A stretch of 7,812 nucleotides of DNA from Thiobacillus sp. (GCF_024708915.1 NZ_JANJXQ010000251.1:1-7812), one strand, 5' to 3'; counted from the first letter of the stretch, positions 1 through 6,427 are shown. Notes: generated from the sequence alone by a model not told the origin. Translations and numbers: made by a program.

Positions 1-1533
1 CGGCTTGTAGATCTCCTCGGCGAGGACGGCGGGATCGGTGTCCAGCTCGACCTTCCAGTCCTTGTTGTCGAGGGCGTACTTGACCATCGCCTTGGAGGCG
101 AGGCGGCCTTCGGTGTGCGAACCGGAGGAGAACTTGTGGCCCGAGGCGCCGACGCCGTCGCCGGCGGTGAACAGGCCCTTGACCGTGGTCATCGAGCGGT
201 AGCCCCAGTTCCAGCCCTTCGGCAGGTGAGCGGGGACGCCCGGCAGGGCCTCGTCGGTGGGGGCACCCACGTCGGTCGGACCGGAGGTCCAGATACCGCA
301 GCAGCCGGAGTGCGAACCCAGCAGGTACGGCTCGGTCGGCATCAGCTCGGAGTTCTTCTTCTCCGGCTCGACGTTCTCACCAACCCAGATACCGCACTGG
401 CCGACGCACATGTCCAGGAAGTCTTCCCAGGCTTCGGCTTCGAGGTGCTTCACTTCTCGCGGGGTCAGGGTCTCACGCAGCTTGGCGAGGGCGGTCACGG
501 TGTCCATGTAGATGGGACCGCGGCCTTCCTTCATTTCCTTCAGCATCAGGTGGTTGCGCAGGCATGAAGCCGGCACGGCAGCCTGACCGTAGGGGGGGTA
601 GTCGTTCAGCAGTTCCTTGTTCTTCTGCATGTAGACTTCGCCGTAGGCGTTGACAGCTTGGGCCTTGAACAGCAGGAACCAGGCGCCGACCGGGCCGTAG
701 CCATCCTTGAAGCGGGCGGGCACGAAACGGTTTTCCATCATGGTCAGCTCGGCGCCGGCTTCGGCAGCCATCGCGTAGGTCGAACCGGCGTTCCATACCG
801 GGTACCAGGCACGGCCGGTGCCTTCACCGACGGAGCGCGGACGGAAAATGTTCACGCAGCCACCGGCGGCCAGCAGGATCGCCTTGGCCTTGTAGACGAC
901 GACCTTATGGTCGCGGGTCGAGAAGCCGACGGCACCGGCGATACGGTTGGGGTCGTTCTTGTCGTTGACCAGCTTGACGATGAAGATGCGCTCTTCGATG
1001 CGATCCATGCCGAGCGCCTTCTTGGTCGCTTCGGCCACGATCCATTTGTAGGATTCGCCGTTGATCATGATCTGCCATTTGCCGGAACGCACGGGCTTGC
1101 CGCCGTCCTTCAGCGTGGGCAGGCCTTGCGAACCGTCGTGGCGCTCGCCGTTTTCGTCGGTCTTCCAGATCGGCAGGCCCCATTCCTCGAACAGGTGCAC
1201 GGAATCATCCACGTTGCGGCCGAGGTCGTAGGCGAGGTCGTCACGCGTGATGCCCATCAGGTCGTTGGAGACCATGCGGGCGTAGTCGGCGGGATCCTGC
1301 TCGGAGCCGATGTAGGTGTTGATCGCGGACAGGCCCTGTGCCACGGCACCGGAACGGTCCATCGCGGCCTTGTCGACTAGCTTGATCTTCAGATCGATGC
1401 CGGTCTCTGCCTTGGCGGCGTCAGCCCAGCGCATGACTTCGTAACCGGCGCCGCAGCATGCCATGCCACCGCCGATCAGGAGGATGTCGACTTCCTCCTG
1501 GACTACTTCAGGATTACCAAATTCTCCAGCCAT
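1..1533 (-). CDS. aprA: Adenylylsulfate (APS) reductase alpha subunit, FAD-binding, 3' end outside window
   Basis: This is the flavoprotein subunit of dissimilatory APS reductase. In sulfur oxidisers it runs in the oxidative direction, joining sulfite and AMP into APS and passing two electrons through AprB. I translated 511 codons without a stop. The family is usually a little over 600 residues, so roughly the last 115 lie beyond the left edge. The N-terminus has a flavin-binding strand-turn (ILLIGGGMACCGAG, about residues 17-30). Typical AprA blocks follow: AMDRSGAVAQGLSAINTY (57-74), ENRFVPARFKDGYGPVGA (267-284), GSHSGCCGIW (406-415) and ASGHKFSSGSHTEGR (463-477). Arg274 and His408 probably match the active-site Arg265 and His398 of the Archaeoglobus enzyme; this rests on a constant offset, not an alignment. 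The start is fixed by the family N-terminus and an AGAGAGG ribosome site at about 1542-1548. It lies 18 nt after aprB, so the two are co-translated. Confidence 0.96.
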   Translation of the reverse strand, partial: MAGEFGNPEVVQEEVDILLIGGGMACCGAGYEVMRWADAAKAETGIDLKIKLVDKAAMDRSGAVAQGLSAINTYIGSEQDPADYARMVSNDLMGITRDDLAYDLGRNVDDSVHLFEEWGLPIWKTDENGERHDGSQGLPTLKDGGKPVRSGKWQIMINGESYKWIVAEATKKALGMDRIEERIFIVKLVNDKNDPNRIAGAVGFSTRDHKVVVYKAKAILLAAGGCVNIFRPRSVGEGTGRAWYPVWNAGSTYAMAAEAGAELTMMENRFVPARFKDGYGPVGAWFLLFKAQAVNAYGEVYMQKNKELLNDYPPYGQAAVPASCLRNHLMLKEMKEGRGPIYMDTVTALAKLRETLTPREVKHLEAEAWEDFLDMCVGQCGIWVGENVEPEKKNSELMPTEPYLLGSHSGCCGIWTSGPTDVGAPTDEALPGVPAHLPKGWNWGYRSMTTVKGLFTAGDGVGASGHKFSSGSHTEGRLASKAMVKYALDNKDWKVELDTDPAVLAEEIYKP

Positions 1534-1551
1534 TTCGTTTACCTCTCTAAA

Positions 1552-2025
1552 TTACTTGCGAATCAGTTCAGCGGGGTTGCCGGCACGGTAGCCCCCCATC
1601 ATGTCACGGGTGAAGGAGCCCGTGGACTCGATATCAGCCATCTTGGGCATGGGCTTGTTGCCGTAGGGATCGATCGAGCCTTCGGGCGTGGTGCGGATCG
1701 GGAACTTGAAACGCTTCAACACGCCGTTACGAAACTTGATGGTCCACATGATGGAGTCGGAACCACGCAGCGGCTGAACCATGCCGCCCAGCGGCACGAC
1801 GTCGGCGTAGTGGCGAACTTCAATGGCTTGCTGCGGGCAGATCTTCACGCAGGAATAGCACTCCCAGCACTGCTCGGGTTCCTGGTTGAACGCACGCATG
1901 GCGTGGCCGGTTTCCGAACCGTCCTTGTCCAGCTTCATCAGATCGTGCGGGCAGATGTACATGCAAGCGGTCTTGTCCTGACCCTTGCAACCGTCGCACT
2001 TGTCGGTACGAACATAGGTTGGCAT
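1552..2025 (-). CDS. aprB: Adenylylsulfate reductase beta subunit, 2 x [4Fe-4S] ferredoxin-like
   Basis: AprB is the iron-sulfur subunit that wires the FAD of AprA to the electron acceptor. The protein has 157 residues, normal for the family. Eight cysteines fall in two cluster motifs: C10-x2-C13-x7-C21-x3-C25 and C53-x2-C56-x2-C59-x3-C63, the second running into CPQQAIEVR. The unusual x7 spacing in the first motif is typical of AprB. After the ferredoxin part comes a beta-rich region (about 78-110) and an extended C-terminal tail (about 111-157) that in known structures wraps around AprA. There is no signal peptide or membrane segment, so the complex is cytoplasmic. An AGGAGA ribosome site lies about 6 nt upstream of the ATG. 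The gene follows sat after a 181-nt gap and precedes aprA by 18 nt. No aprM membrane-anchor gene is present upstream in this window. Confidence 0.97.
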   Translation of the reverse strand: MPTYVRTDKCDGCKGQDKTACMYICPHDLMKLDKDGSETGHAMRAFNQEPEQCWECYSCVKICPQQAIEVRHYADVVPLGGMVQPLRGSDSIMWTIKFRNGVLKRFKFPIRTTPEGSIDPYGNKPMPKMADIESTGSFTRDMMGGYRAGNPAELIRK

Positions 2026-2206
2026 TACAGTCTCCTAAAGTTAGCTAACAATCCGCGTACGTCGCGGTCCGCTTAGAACTGAACCCGTCCTTGGCCGGGG
2101 CGACTCGCGAATCCGCTTCCGGTAGGCTCGTGTCCTAAAAGCTTGCCCCGACCAGTGCTGCAACGATCGGGGCCATTCCATCCGGCATCCTGCCGTCCGG
2201 AAAAAA
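2026..2206 (-). other. sat-aprB intercistronic spacer with several dyads
   Basis: This 181-nt stretch has no credible gene. On the minus (transcribed) strand it starts with a T6 run right after the sat stop. Then come a small CGGCA/TGCCG hairpin (2183-2195), the 7-bp hairpin listed separately (2145-2173), a CCGCG-TACGT-CGCGG dyad (2053-2067), the 10-bp palindrome GTTAGCTAAC (2040-2049) and the aprB ribosome site. This is long for a gap within an operon. It may hold a second promoter, an RNA-processing site or an attenuator that sets AprBA levels apart from Sat. The dyads are visible; their function is inferred. Confidence 0.5.
2137..2173 (-). terminator. Possible attenuator or mRNA-stabilising hairpin between sat and aprB
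   Basis: Arms GCCCCGA (2167-2173 as transcribed) and TCGGGGC (2145-2151) pair perfectly across 7 bp around a 15-nt loop. On the minus strand they are followed by AAGCTTTT. The short T run set four bases after the stem and the large loop make it a weak rho-independent terminator. Partial read-through, or a barrier to 3' exonucleases protecting the sat message, is equally possible. Confidence 0.4.
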
Positions 2207-3424
2207 TTACGCTGCCGAGTGGCCTTTCAACTCGACTTTGACGTTCTGCTCCGCGGAGAGGCCGGCGTAGTACTTCTGCAGCACCTTGGCGACTTCAGGA
2301 CGGCTGAATTCGACTGGCAGATCCTGGCCTTCGGACAGCATCGAACGTACCTTGGTGCCGGACAGCAGGATGCGGTCGTCCTTGGTGTGGGGGCAGGTAC
2401 GTTGCGAGGCCATGCCACCGCATTTATTGCACCAGAAGGTCCAGTCGATGTTCATGTTCTTGGTTTCGAGCGCATCCTTGGGGATTTCGTCGAAAATCTT
2501 CTGCGCGTCGAACGGGCCATAGTAGTCCCCCACGCCGGCGTGGTCGCGGCCGACGATCAGATGCGAGCAGCCGTAGTTCTGGCGGAACAGCGCATGCAGC
2601 AGAGCTTCGCGCGGGCCGGCGTAGCGCATGTCGAGCGGGTAGCCCGCCTGGATCACGGTGTTGGGGGCAAAATAGTTGTCGATCAGGGTGGCGATCGCTT
2701 CGGAACGGACTTCGGCGGGAATGTCGCCCGGTTTCAGCGCGCCAAGCAGCGAGTGGATCAGCACGCCGTCCATGGTTTCGATGGCGATCTTGGCCAGATA
2801 CTCGTGCGAACGGTGCATCGGGTTGCGGGTCTGGAAAGCGGCAATCTTGGACCAGCCCATTTTCTCGAATGCGGCGCGGGTTTCGGCGGGGGTCATGAAC
2901 TGGTCGCCGTACTCTTCCTTGAAGCTGCCGGTGGACAGCACCTTGACCGGGCCGGCGAGATTGACCGGGCCCTGGTCCATGACCATCTTCACGCCAGGGT
3001 GTTCGAGGTCGGTGGTCTTGTAGACCTGCATGCATTCGTGCGCCTTGTCGATGGCGTATTTCTCGGTCACCTTCATGGTGCCCATGATGTTGCCGGATTC
3101 GCTGTCGACCAGTGCGATATCGGCACCGACCGCGATATTCTGTGCGGTGACTTCATCGGCGGAGAGCGTGACCGGAATCGGCCAGAACAGGCCGTTGGCC
3201 ATTTTATAGCCGTCGCATACGCCCTGCCAGTCGGCATGGGTCATGAAACCTTCGAGCGGGGTGAAACCGCCGATTCCCATCATGATGAGGTCGCCGGTTT
3301 CGCGCGAGGTCATCTTGACCTTGGGCAGCGAGGCAGCGCGGGCTTGCTCGGCAGCAAGTGCGGCGCCCGTCAGCAGCAGGGGTTTGAGTTCACCGCCACC
3401 GTGGGGGCGTACCAGTTTGGACAT
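2207..3424 (-). CDS. sat: ATP sulfurylase (sulfate adenylyltransferase), dissimilatory type
   Basis: Sat catalyses ATP + sulfate <=> APS + PPi. Next to aprBA in a sulfur oxidiser it runs towards ATP and sulfate, conserving energy from the APS that AprBA makes. The protein is 405 residues, the size of the single-domain bacterial/archaeal Sat, with no C-terminal APS-kinase domain. Visible motifs are the nucleotide-binding [11 protein letters not shown] (198-208, the QxRNPxHxxH signature), [15 protein letters not shown] (292-306) and a zinc-site pattern Cys332-x2-Cys335...Cys344-x-His346 as in Archaeoglobus-type enzymes, followed by [10 protein letters not shown] (354-363). The start ATG has a GAGGAGA ribosome site 4 nt upstream and gives the usual N-terminus ([10 protein letters not shown]). 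It is the first gene of the sat-aprB-aprA operon and has its own leader, since a strong terminator lies about 120 nt upstream. Confidence 0.97.
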   Translation of the reverse strand: MSKLVRPHGGGELKPLLLTGAALAAEQARAASLPKVKMTSRETGDLIMMGIGGFTPLEGFMTHADWQGVCDGYKMANGLFWPIPVTLSADEVTAQNIAVGADIALVDSESGNIMGTMKVTEKYAIDKAHECMQVYKTTDLEHPGVKMVMDQGPVNLAGPVKVLSTGSFKEEYGDQFMTPAETRAAFEKMGWSKIAAFQTRNPMHRSHEYLAKIAIETMDGVLIHSLLGALKPGDIPAEVRSEAIATLIDNYFAPNTVIQAGYPLDMRYAGPREALLHALFRQNYGCSHLIVGRDHAGVGDYYGPFDAQKIFDEIPKDALETKNMNIDWTFWCNKCGGMASQRTCPHTKDDRILLSGTKVRSMLSEGQDLPVEFSRPEVAKVLQKYYAGLSAEQNVKVELKGHSAA

Positions 3425-3544
3425 GCTGTCTCCTCGGAATTGAAGGGGTTATTGAGTCGGGGCAGCATAGCACCGGGGCTGATGTCTGAATAATGCTTTA
3501 TTTTTATTTGAGGATAAGCGGGGTTGATATTGGCTCGTAGCCAT
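3425..3544 (-). promoter_or_regulatory. Leader and probable promoter region of sat-aprBA
   Basis: This is the only stretch between the upstream terminator and the sat start, so the operon promoter should lie here. It contains an AT-rich tract (about 3489-3512), unlike the GC-rich surroundings, which could be an UP element or part of a promoter. Candidate -10 boxes on the minus strand are CATTAT (3491-3496, with a poor TTATCC -35 sixteen bases upstream) and TATGCT (about 3465-3470). Neither has a convincing -35, so an activator-dependent or alternative-sigma promoter is possible. The sat ribosome site GAGGAGA is at 3429-3435. Confidence 0.45.
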
Positions 3545-3573
3545 AAAAAAGCCCGGATATACCGGGCTTTTTT
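3545..3573 (-). terminator. Rho-independent terminator, symmetric
   Basis: GCCCGG (3551-3556) and CCGGGC (3562-3567) form a perfect 6-bp stem around ATATA. A6 (3545-3550) and T6 (3568-3573) flank it and can extend the stem to 12 bp. Transcription leaving the 137-residue gene meets it 17 nt after the stop codon and ends in a U6 run. It would also work in the opposite direction. It insulates sat-aprBA from its upstream neighbour. Confidence 0.93.
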
Positions 3574-3589
3574 ATTTTGAAACAATTAC

Positions 3590-4003
3590 TTATGCGTCGA
3601 AGAAGGCAGGCATGTCGGTCTGTTCGGTCTTGATGACGCCAACCCAGGCAGGTTTGGTGTCGCCACCGGCTGCGGCCAGTTTTTTGGTTTCTTCGTAGAG
3701 CATTTTCCAGCGGTTGTACAGACAGTCGCTGATCTTGCGCATGCCCGAATCGAAATAGGAGTTATGCAGATCGCCTACGGTGCGGGTGAAGGCCTCCATC
3801 TGCTCTAGCAGGTTATGCGGATAGCCGTGACGGTTGGGGTCGGCGTATTTGACCATTTCGCGCTTGACTGCCCGCACGAAGACTTTCTGGCCTTCGGTGA
3901 GGTCGGCTTCGGTGCGGGGGCTGCCGCCGTAATTCATCACTTCGTGGATGAAGCCATTGAGACGTTCGCCGAAATCGAAGTTGGCATAGTCGACGTTTTG
4001 CAT
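3590..4003 (-). CDS. Unrecognised 137-residue soluble, probably all-helical protein
   Basis: I do not recognise this family. The gene is very likely real: a strong GGAGG ribosome site lies 4 nt before the ATG, a terminator follows 17 nt after the stop, and the protein has a balanced, non-repetitive composition. There is no signal peptide, membrane segment, CxxCH haem site or Cys-rich metal site; the only cysteine is Cys94. Four amphipathic helices seem likely at about 11-25, 36-54, 63-84 and 86-111, suggesting a small helical bundle. A tail follows with PAWVGVIKTEQTDMPAFFD. Histidines 20, 59, 63 and 80 and many aromatic residues could bind a ligand, but I see no named motif. It stands alone between the sulfite-oxidation operon and an amidotransferase, transcribed in the same direction as sat but separately terminated. 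A link to sulfur metabolism is only a guess from position. Confidence 0.88.
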   Translation of the reverse strand: MQNVDYANFDFGERLNGFIHEVMNYGGSPRTEADLTEGQKVFVRAVKREMVKYADPNRHGYPHNLLEQMEAFTRTVGDLHNSYFDSGMRKISDCLYNRWKMLYEETKKLAAAGGDTKPAWVGVIKTEQTDMPAFFDA

Positions 4004-4056
4004 AAATCCTCCGTTATCACGATGAATCTTTAAAACTGGATGTGACTCCGCTGGCT

Positions 4057-4084
4057 ATCCTACGCTGCGCGATACGGCTGTCCA
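4057..4084 (-). promoter_or_regulatory. Candidate sigma70 promoter of the 137-residue gene
   Basis: On the minus strand TGGACA (4079-4084, five of six matches to TTGACA) is followed after 16 bp by TAGGAT (4057-4062, four of six matches to TATAAT). Transcription would start near 4050, giving a 5' leader of about 45 nt before the ATG at 4003. An inverted repeat CTGTCC-N12-GGACAG (4078-4101) covers the -35 box and could be an operator. It has no T run, so it is a poor terminator for the amidotransferase gene upstream. Confidence 0.5.
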
Positions 4085-4109
4085 GCGTCTTCTCGGGACA
4101 GTTGCACGA

Positions 4110-4820
4110 TTATTTTCTAAGCCCTTGAATCCAGCGGAAATATATTTTGTCGGCCAGTTGATGCAGACGGGCAATGCGGGCATCCATGTCCGCCTGGATG
4201 GCGCCGGGCGACTGCACGCCGGGACTGTCGCTGGTGGCGATTTCGGCGGCGCCGTTGTCGCACCAGCTGGCGATGAGTTCGGGCGTCATTTCGACGTGGC
4301 ACTGCATGCCGATATGGCGGCCATTCAGGACGTAGGCCTGGTTGGCGCACCAGACGCTGTCGAGGATGCGCGTGGCGCCCGGCGGCAGGCTGAAGGTTTC
4401 GCCGTGCCAGTGGAACGCCAGCATGGGCTGCGCGACTTCGCCCAGCCAGGGAAGCGCTGCCTCGGCGTTCGTGACGCGCACGTCGCCCCAGCCGATTTCC
4501 TTGACCGGGTTGCGGCTTACCGTGCCGCCCAGCGCCTTGGCCATCAGTTGCCCACCCAGGCAATGGCCGATCACCGGAACATCCGATGCGACCGCCTGGC
4601 GGAGCAGGGCCAGCAGCGGTGGAATCCAGGGCAGATCGTCATTGACGCTCATGTGCCCGCCCATCAAGCAGATGCCTGAAGTGCCGTTAAGGTCTTTGGG
4701 CACGGCGTCGCCGGCGTCGATGCGAACCAGCTGCCAGGGAATGCCGTGGCGATCCAGAAACGTGGTGAAATATCCCGGCCCTTCGGTGAGCGAATGACGG
4801 AAAATCAGAACAGGAAGCAT
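4110..4820 (-). CDS. Class I glutamine amidotransferase domain protein (GMP-synthase-like, stand-alone)
   Basis: This is a single class I glutamine amidotransferase (GATase1) domain of 236 residues, related to the glutaminase part of GMP synthase but with no ATP-pyrophosphatase domain. The catalytic triad is visible: nucleophile Cys87 in VIGHCLGGQ, and His175 and Glu177 in MQCHVEMTP. An oxyanion-type LMGGHMS lies at 52-58. Family members hydrolyse glutamine or a gamma-glutamyl bond; the acceptor substrate here is unknown. The reading frame is open for another 45 codons upstream, but the start at 4820 gives the usual N-terminus (MLPVLIFRHS) and has a GAGAGG ribosome site at 4825-4830. The preceding codons are antisense to the divergent retropepsin gene. 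The start codon touches that of the retropepsin. I would not assign guaA, because guaA encodes a much longer two-domain protein. Confidence 0.9.
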   Translation of the reverse strand: MLPVLIFRHSLTEGPGYFTTFLDRHGIPWQLVRIDAGDAVPKDLNGTSGICLMGGHMSVNDDLPWIPPLLALLRQAVASDVPVIGHCLGGQLMAKALGGTVSRNPVKEIGWGDVRVTNAEAALPWLGEVAQPMLAFHWHGETFSLPPGATRILDSVWCANQAYVLNGRHIGMQCHVEMTPELIASWCDNGAAEIATSDSPGVQSPGAIQADMDARIARLHQLADKIYFRWIQGLRK

Positions 4821-4821
4821 G

Positions 4822-5469
4822 ATGCCTCTCGATAAAAAAACGGTTGCGATGATGATAGCCGCAGGCGGGCTTTCCTGCACCCACACGTGGGCAGCCAGCG
4901 TCTCGGTGGTGGGGCTGTTCAAGGACAAGGCCATCGTCAGCATCGACGGCGGCAAGCCACGTACCCTGAGCGTGGGACAGACGGTTCAGGGGGTGAAACT
5001 GCTGGCCGCGGATTCCGGTAGTGCCAGTTTCGACGTCGACGGCAAGCGCCGCACACTGGGCATGGGGCAATCCTTTGCCGGCGGTGCGCCGGCGGCTGAG
5101 CGCCAGAGCGTGTCGCTCACGGCCGATGCACGCGGCCACTTTGCCGCGGCCGGTTCGCTCAACGGGTATCCGATGACTTTCCTGGTCGACACCGGCGCGA
5201 CGTCCATCGCCATCAGCGCTGCCGAAGCCAAACGCATCGGGCTCGACTACAAAGCCGGGCAGGCCGCCAGCGTCGGCACCGCCGCAGGGGTGGTGCCTGC
5301 CTGGCGCGTCAAGTTCAATACCGTGAAGGTCGGCGGCATCACCGTCAGCCAGGTCGACGGCATGGTGGTCGAGACCGGTTTGAGCGTTCCGCTTTTGGGG
5401 ATGAGCTTTTTGAACCGGATGGAAATGCGGCGCGACGGGCAGACGATGACGCTAACGCAGCGGTATTGA
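4822..5469 (+). CDS. Exported retropepsin-like aspartic protease (clan AA, DTG type)
   Basis: The protein has 215 residues. The N-terminus looks like a secretory signal: Lys6-Lys7, a hydrophobic stretch (about 8-17) and a probable cut near TWA-A (about 24-25), so it should act in the periplasm. Residues about 27-84 (VVGLFKDKAIV...GGKPRTLSVGQ...GVKL) resemble the homology region of GspC/PilP-type proteins. Residues about 95-210 form a single retropepsin domain with active-site Asp123 in FLVDTGATS and a second conserved strand VPLLGMSFLNRM (189-200). Such one-domain proteases work as dimers; the natural substrate is not known. Two ATGs are adjacent (4819 and 4822). I prefer 4822 because AGGAAG (4812-4817) is only one base from 4819. 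A stop codon at 4795-4797 rules out a longer form. It is divergent from the amidotransferase and convergent with folE2. Confidence 0.88.
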   Translation: MPLDKKTVAMMIAAGGLSCTHTWAASVSVVGLFKDKAIVSIDGGKPRTLSVGQTVQGVKLLAADSGSASFDVDGKRRTLGMGQSFAGGAPAAERQSVSLTADARGHFAAAGSLNGYPMTFLVDTGATSIAISAAEAKRIGLDYKAGQAASVGTAAGVVPAWRVKFNTVKVGGITVSQVDGMVVETGLSVPLLGMSFLNRMEMRRDGQTMTLTQRY

Positions 5470-5486
5470 TCGCAAGCGGACAGAAT

Positions 5487-5518
5487 GCAACGAGGCCCGC
5501 GGTTGCGGGCCTCGTTGC
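5487..5518. terminator. Perfect 14-bp hairpin between convergent genes
   Basis: GCAACGAGGCCCGC (5487-5500) and GCGGGCCTCGTTGC (5505-5518) pair without mismatch around a GGTT tetraloop. The hairpin lies 17 nt after the retropepsin stop and 18 nt after the folE2 stop (as transcribed), so it can serve both genes. Only two T residues follow the stem on the plus strand and ATTCTG on the minus strand, so the very stable stem must compensate for a weak U tract. Confidence 0.82.
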
Positions 5519-5536
5519 TTGGATGCTGCCAAAAGC

Positions 5537-6346
5537 TTATTGCCTGGTCTTGTCGCGCTCGATCAGTGCGTACGCCGAATGATTGTGGATGGACTCGAAG
5601 TTCTCGGCTTCCACCACATAGGCATCGATCATTGGCTCGGCGTTCATCGCGGCGGCGACGTCGCGCACGATGTCCTCGACGAATTTCGGGTTGTCGTAGG
5701 CGCGCTCGGTGACGTGCTTCTCGTCCGGCCGTTTCAGCAGACCGAAGAGCTCGCACGAAGCCTGGTCTTCCACCTTGCGCACCAGATCCTCGATCCACAG
5801 GAAGCCGTTGGTTTTCGCGGTGACGGTAACGTGCGAGCGCTGGTTGTGCGCGCCGTAATCGGAGATTTTCTTCGAACACGGGCACAGGCTGGTCACCGGC
5901 ACCACGACCTTGGTGGTGTGGGTGTATTCCCCTTTTTCGATCGCTCCGACGAAGGTGACTTCGTAGTCGAGCATGCTTTGCACGCCGGAGACGGGGGCCG
6001 ACTTGTTGATGAAGTAGGGGAAGGTCATCTCGATGTAGCCCGATTCGGCTTCCAGGCGTTCGACCATCTGGCGCAGCATGTCCTCGAAGTTTTCGACCGA
6101 AATCTCGCGCTCGCGCGTGTTGAGGATCTCGACAAAGCGCGACATGTGCGTGCCCTTGAAGTTATGCGGCAGGTAGACGTACATGTTGAAGTTGGCGATG
6201 GTGTGCTGGATGCCATCGTTCTTGTCCGCCACCCTGATCGGATGGCGAATGCTCTTGATGCCGACCTTGTCGATGGCGATTTGCCGCGTATCGGTCGAAC
6301 TTTGTACGTCCGGCATGCAAACGGCGGTGTCGCAAATCTGGTTCAT
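5537..6346 (-). CDS. folE2: GTP cyclohydrolase I, FolE2 (type IB) family
   Basis: FolE2 converts GTP to 7,8-dihydroneopterin triphosphate, the first step of tetrahydrofolate synthesis. It is unrelated in sequence to the zinc-dependent FolE and can use several metals. The 269-residue length is typical. Family blocks include [12 protein letters not shown] (25-36), [13 protein letters not shown] (64-76), [14 protein letters not shown] (111-124) and [19 protein letters not shown] (152-170). Cys155, His167, Glu209 and His254 have exactly the spacing I recall for the metal ligands of the gonococcal enzyme (Cys147, His159, Glu201, His246). It is cytoplasmic, with no signal peptide. AAGGAG lies 6 nt before the ATG, and a good promoter sits at 6397-6425. 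The upstream neighbour dxs ends just at that promoter, so folE2 can be transcribed alone or by read-through. No Zur-like box (GTTATA-type palindrome) is visible. Confidence 0.96.
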   Translation of the reverse strand: MNQICDTAVCMPDVQSSTDTRQIAIDKVGIKSIRHPIRVADKNDGIQHTIANFNMYVYLPHNFKGTHMSRFVEILNTREREISVENFEDMLRQMVERLEAESGYIEMTFPYFINKSAPVSGVQSMLDYEVTFVGAIEKGEYTHTTKVVVPVTSLCPCSKKISDYGAHNQRSHVTVTAKTNGFLWIEDLVRKVEDQASCELFGLLKRPDEKHVTERAYDNPKFVEDIVRDVAAAMNAEPMIDAYVVEAENFESIHNHSAYALIERDKTRQ

Positions 6347-6383
6347 GGCAGGCTCCTTGTATTGATTTCAGCTCACGCTGAGT

Positions 6384-6427
6384 GCAGTTTAGACTAAGTA
6401 TAAACTGCCTGAATAGTTGAGTAAACT
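6384..6427. repeat. AGTTTA repeats over the folE2 promoter, possible operator
   Basis: GCAGTTTA (6384-6391) and TAAACTGC (6401-6408) are perfect 8-bp inverted arms separated by 9 bp, covering the -10 box and start point. A third copy, TAAACT (6422-6427), is in direct orientation to the second and exactly 21 bp away, two helical turns, over the -35 box. The shared core on the strand carrying it is AGTTTANNC. The repeats are visible; binding by a regulator is inferred, and I cannot name one. Confidence 0.5.
6397..6425 (-). promoter_or_regulatory. folE2 sigma70-type promoter
   Basis: On the minus strand TTTACT (6420-6425, four of six matches to TTGACA) and TATACT (6397-6402, five of six matches to TATAAT) are separated by exactly 17 bp. 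The expected start is near 6390, giving a 5' leader of about 44 nt that carries the AAGGAG ribosome site. The -35 box abuts the dxs stop codon (6426-6428), which fits a dedicated promoter squeezed into a 79-nt gap. Confidence 0.68.

Noticed and set aside
658..1380. 240-codon plus-strand frame opposite aprA
   Set aside because: The minus strand is continuous, recognisable AprA. The antisense translation has shadow-like composition and no motif.
2040..2049. GTTAGCTAAC palindrome as a named regulator site
   Set aside because: A single 10-bp palindrome without a second copy or a consensus I can match is not enough to call a binding site.
2219..3493. 424-codon open frame on the plus strand opposite sat
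   Set aside because: It mirrors the sat coding frame in GC-rich DNA, its translation is rich in G, A, V, H and D with no domain I recognise, and it lacks a convincing ribosome site. Sat itself is beyond doubt.
4078..4101. CTGTCC-N12-GGACAG as terminator of the amidotransferase gene
   Set aside because: The stem is only 6 bp with a 12-nt loop and no T run. It is kept only as a possible operator over the candidate -35 box.
4821..4955. 45-codon N-terminal extension of the amidotransferase
   Set aside because: The extension does not resemble the family N-terminus, lies fully antisense to the retropepsin gene, and the inner ATG at 4820 has its own GAGAGG ribosome site.
5519..6397. 292-codon plus-strand frame opposite folE2
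   Set aside because: It is a shadow of the folE2 codon pattern. It would run through the folE2 terminator hairpin region and promoter and matches no family I know.
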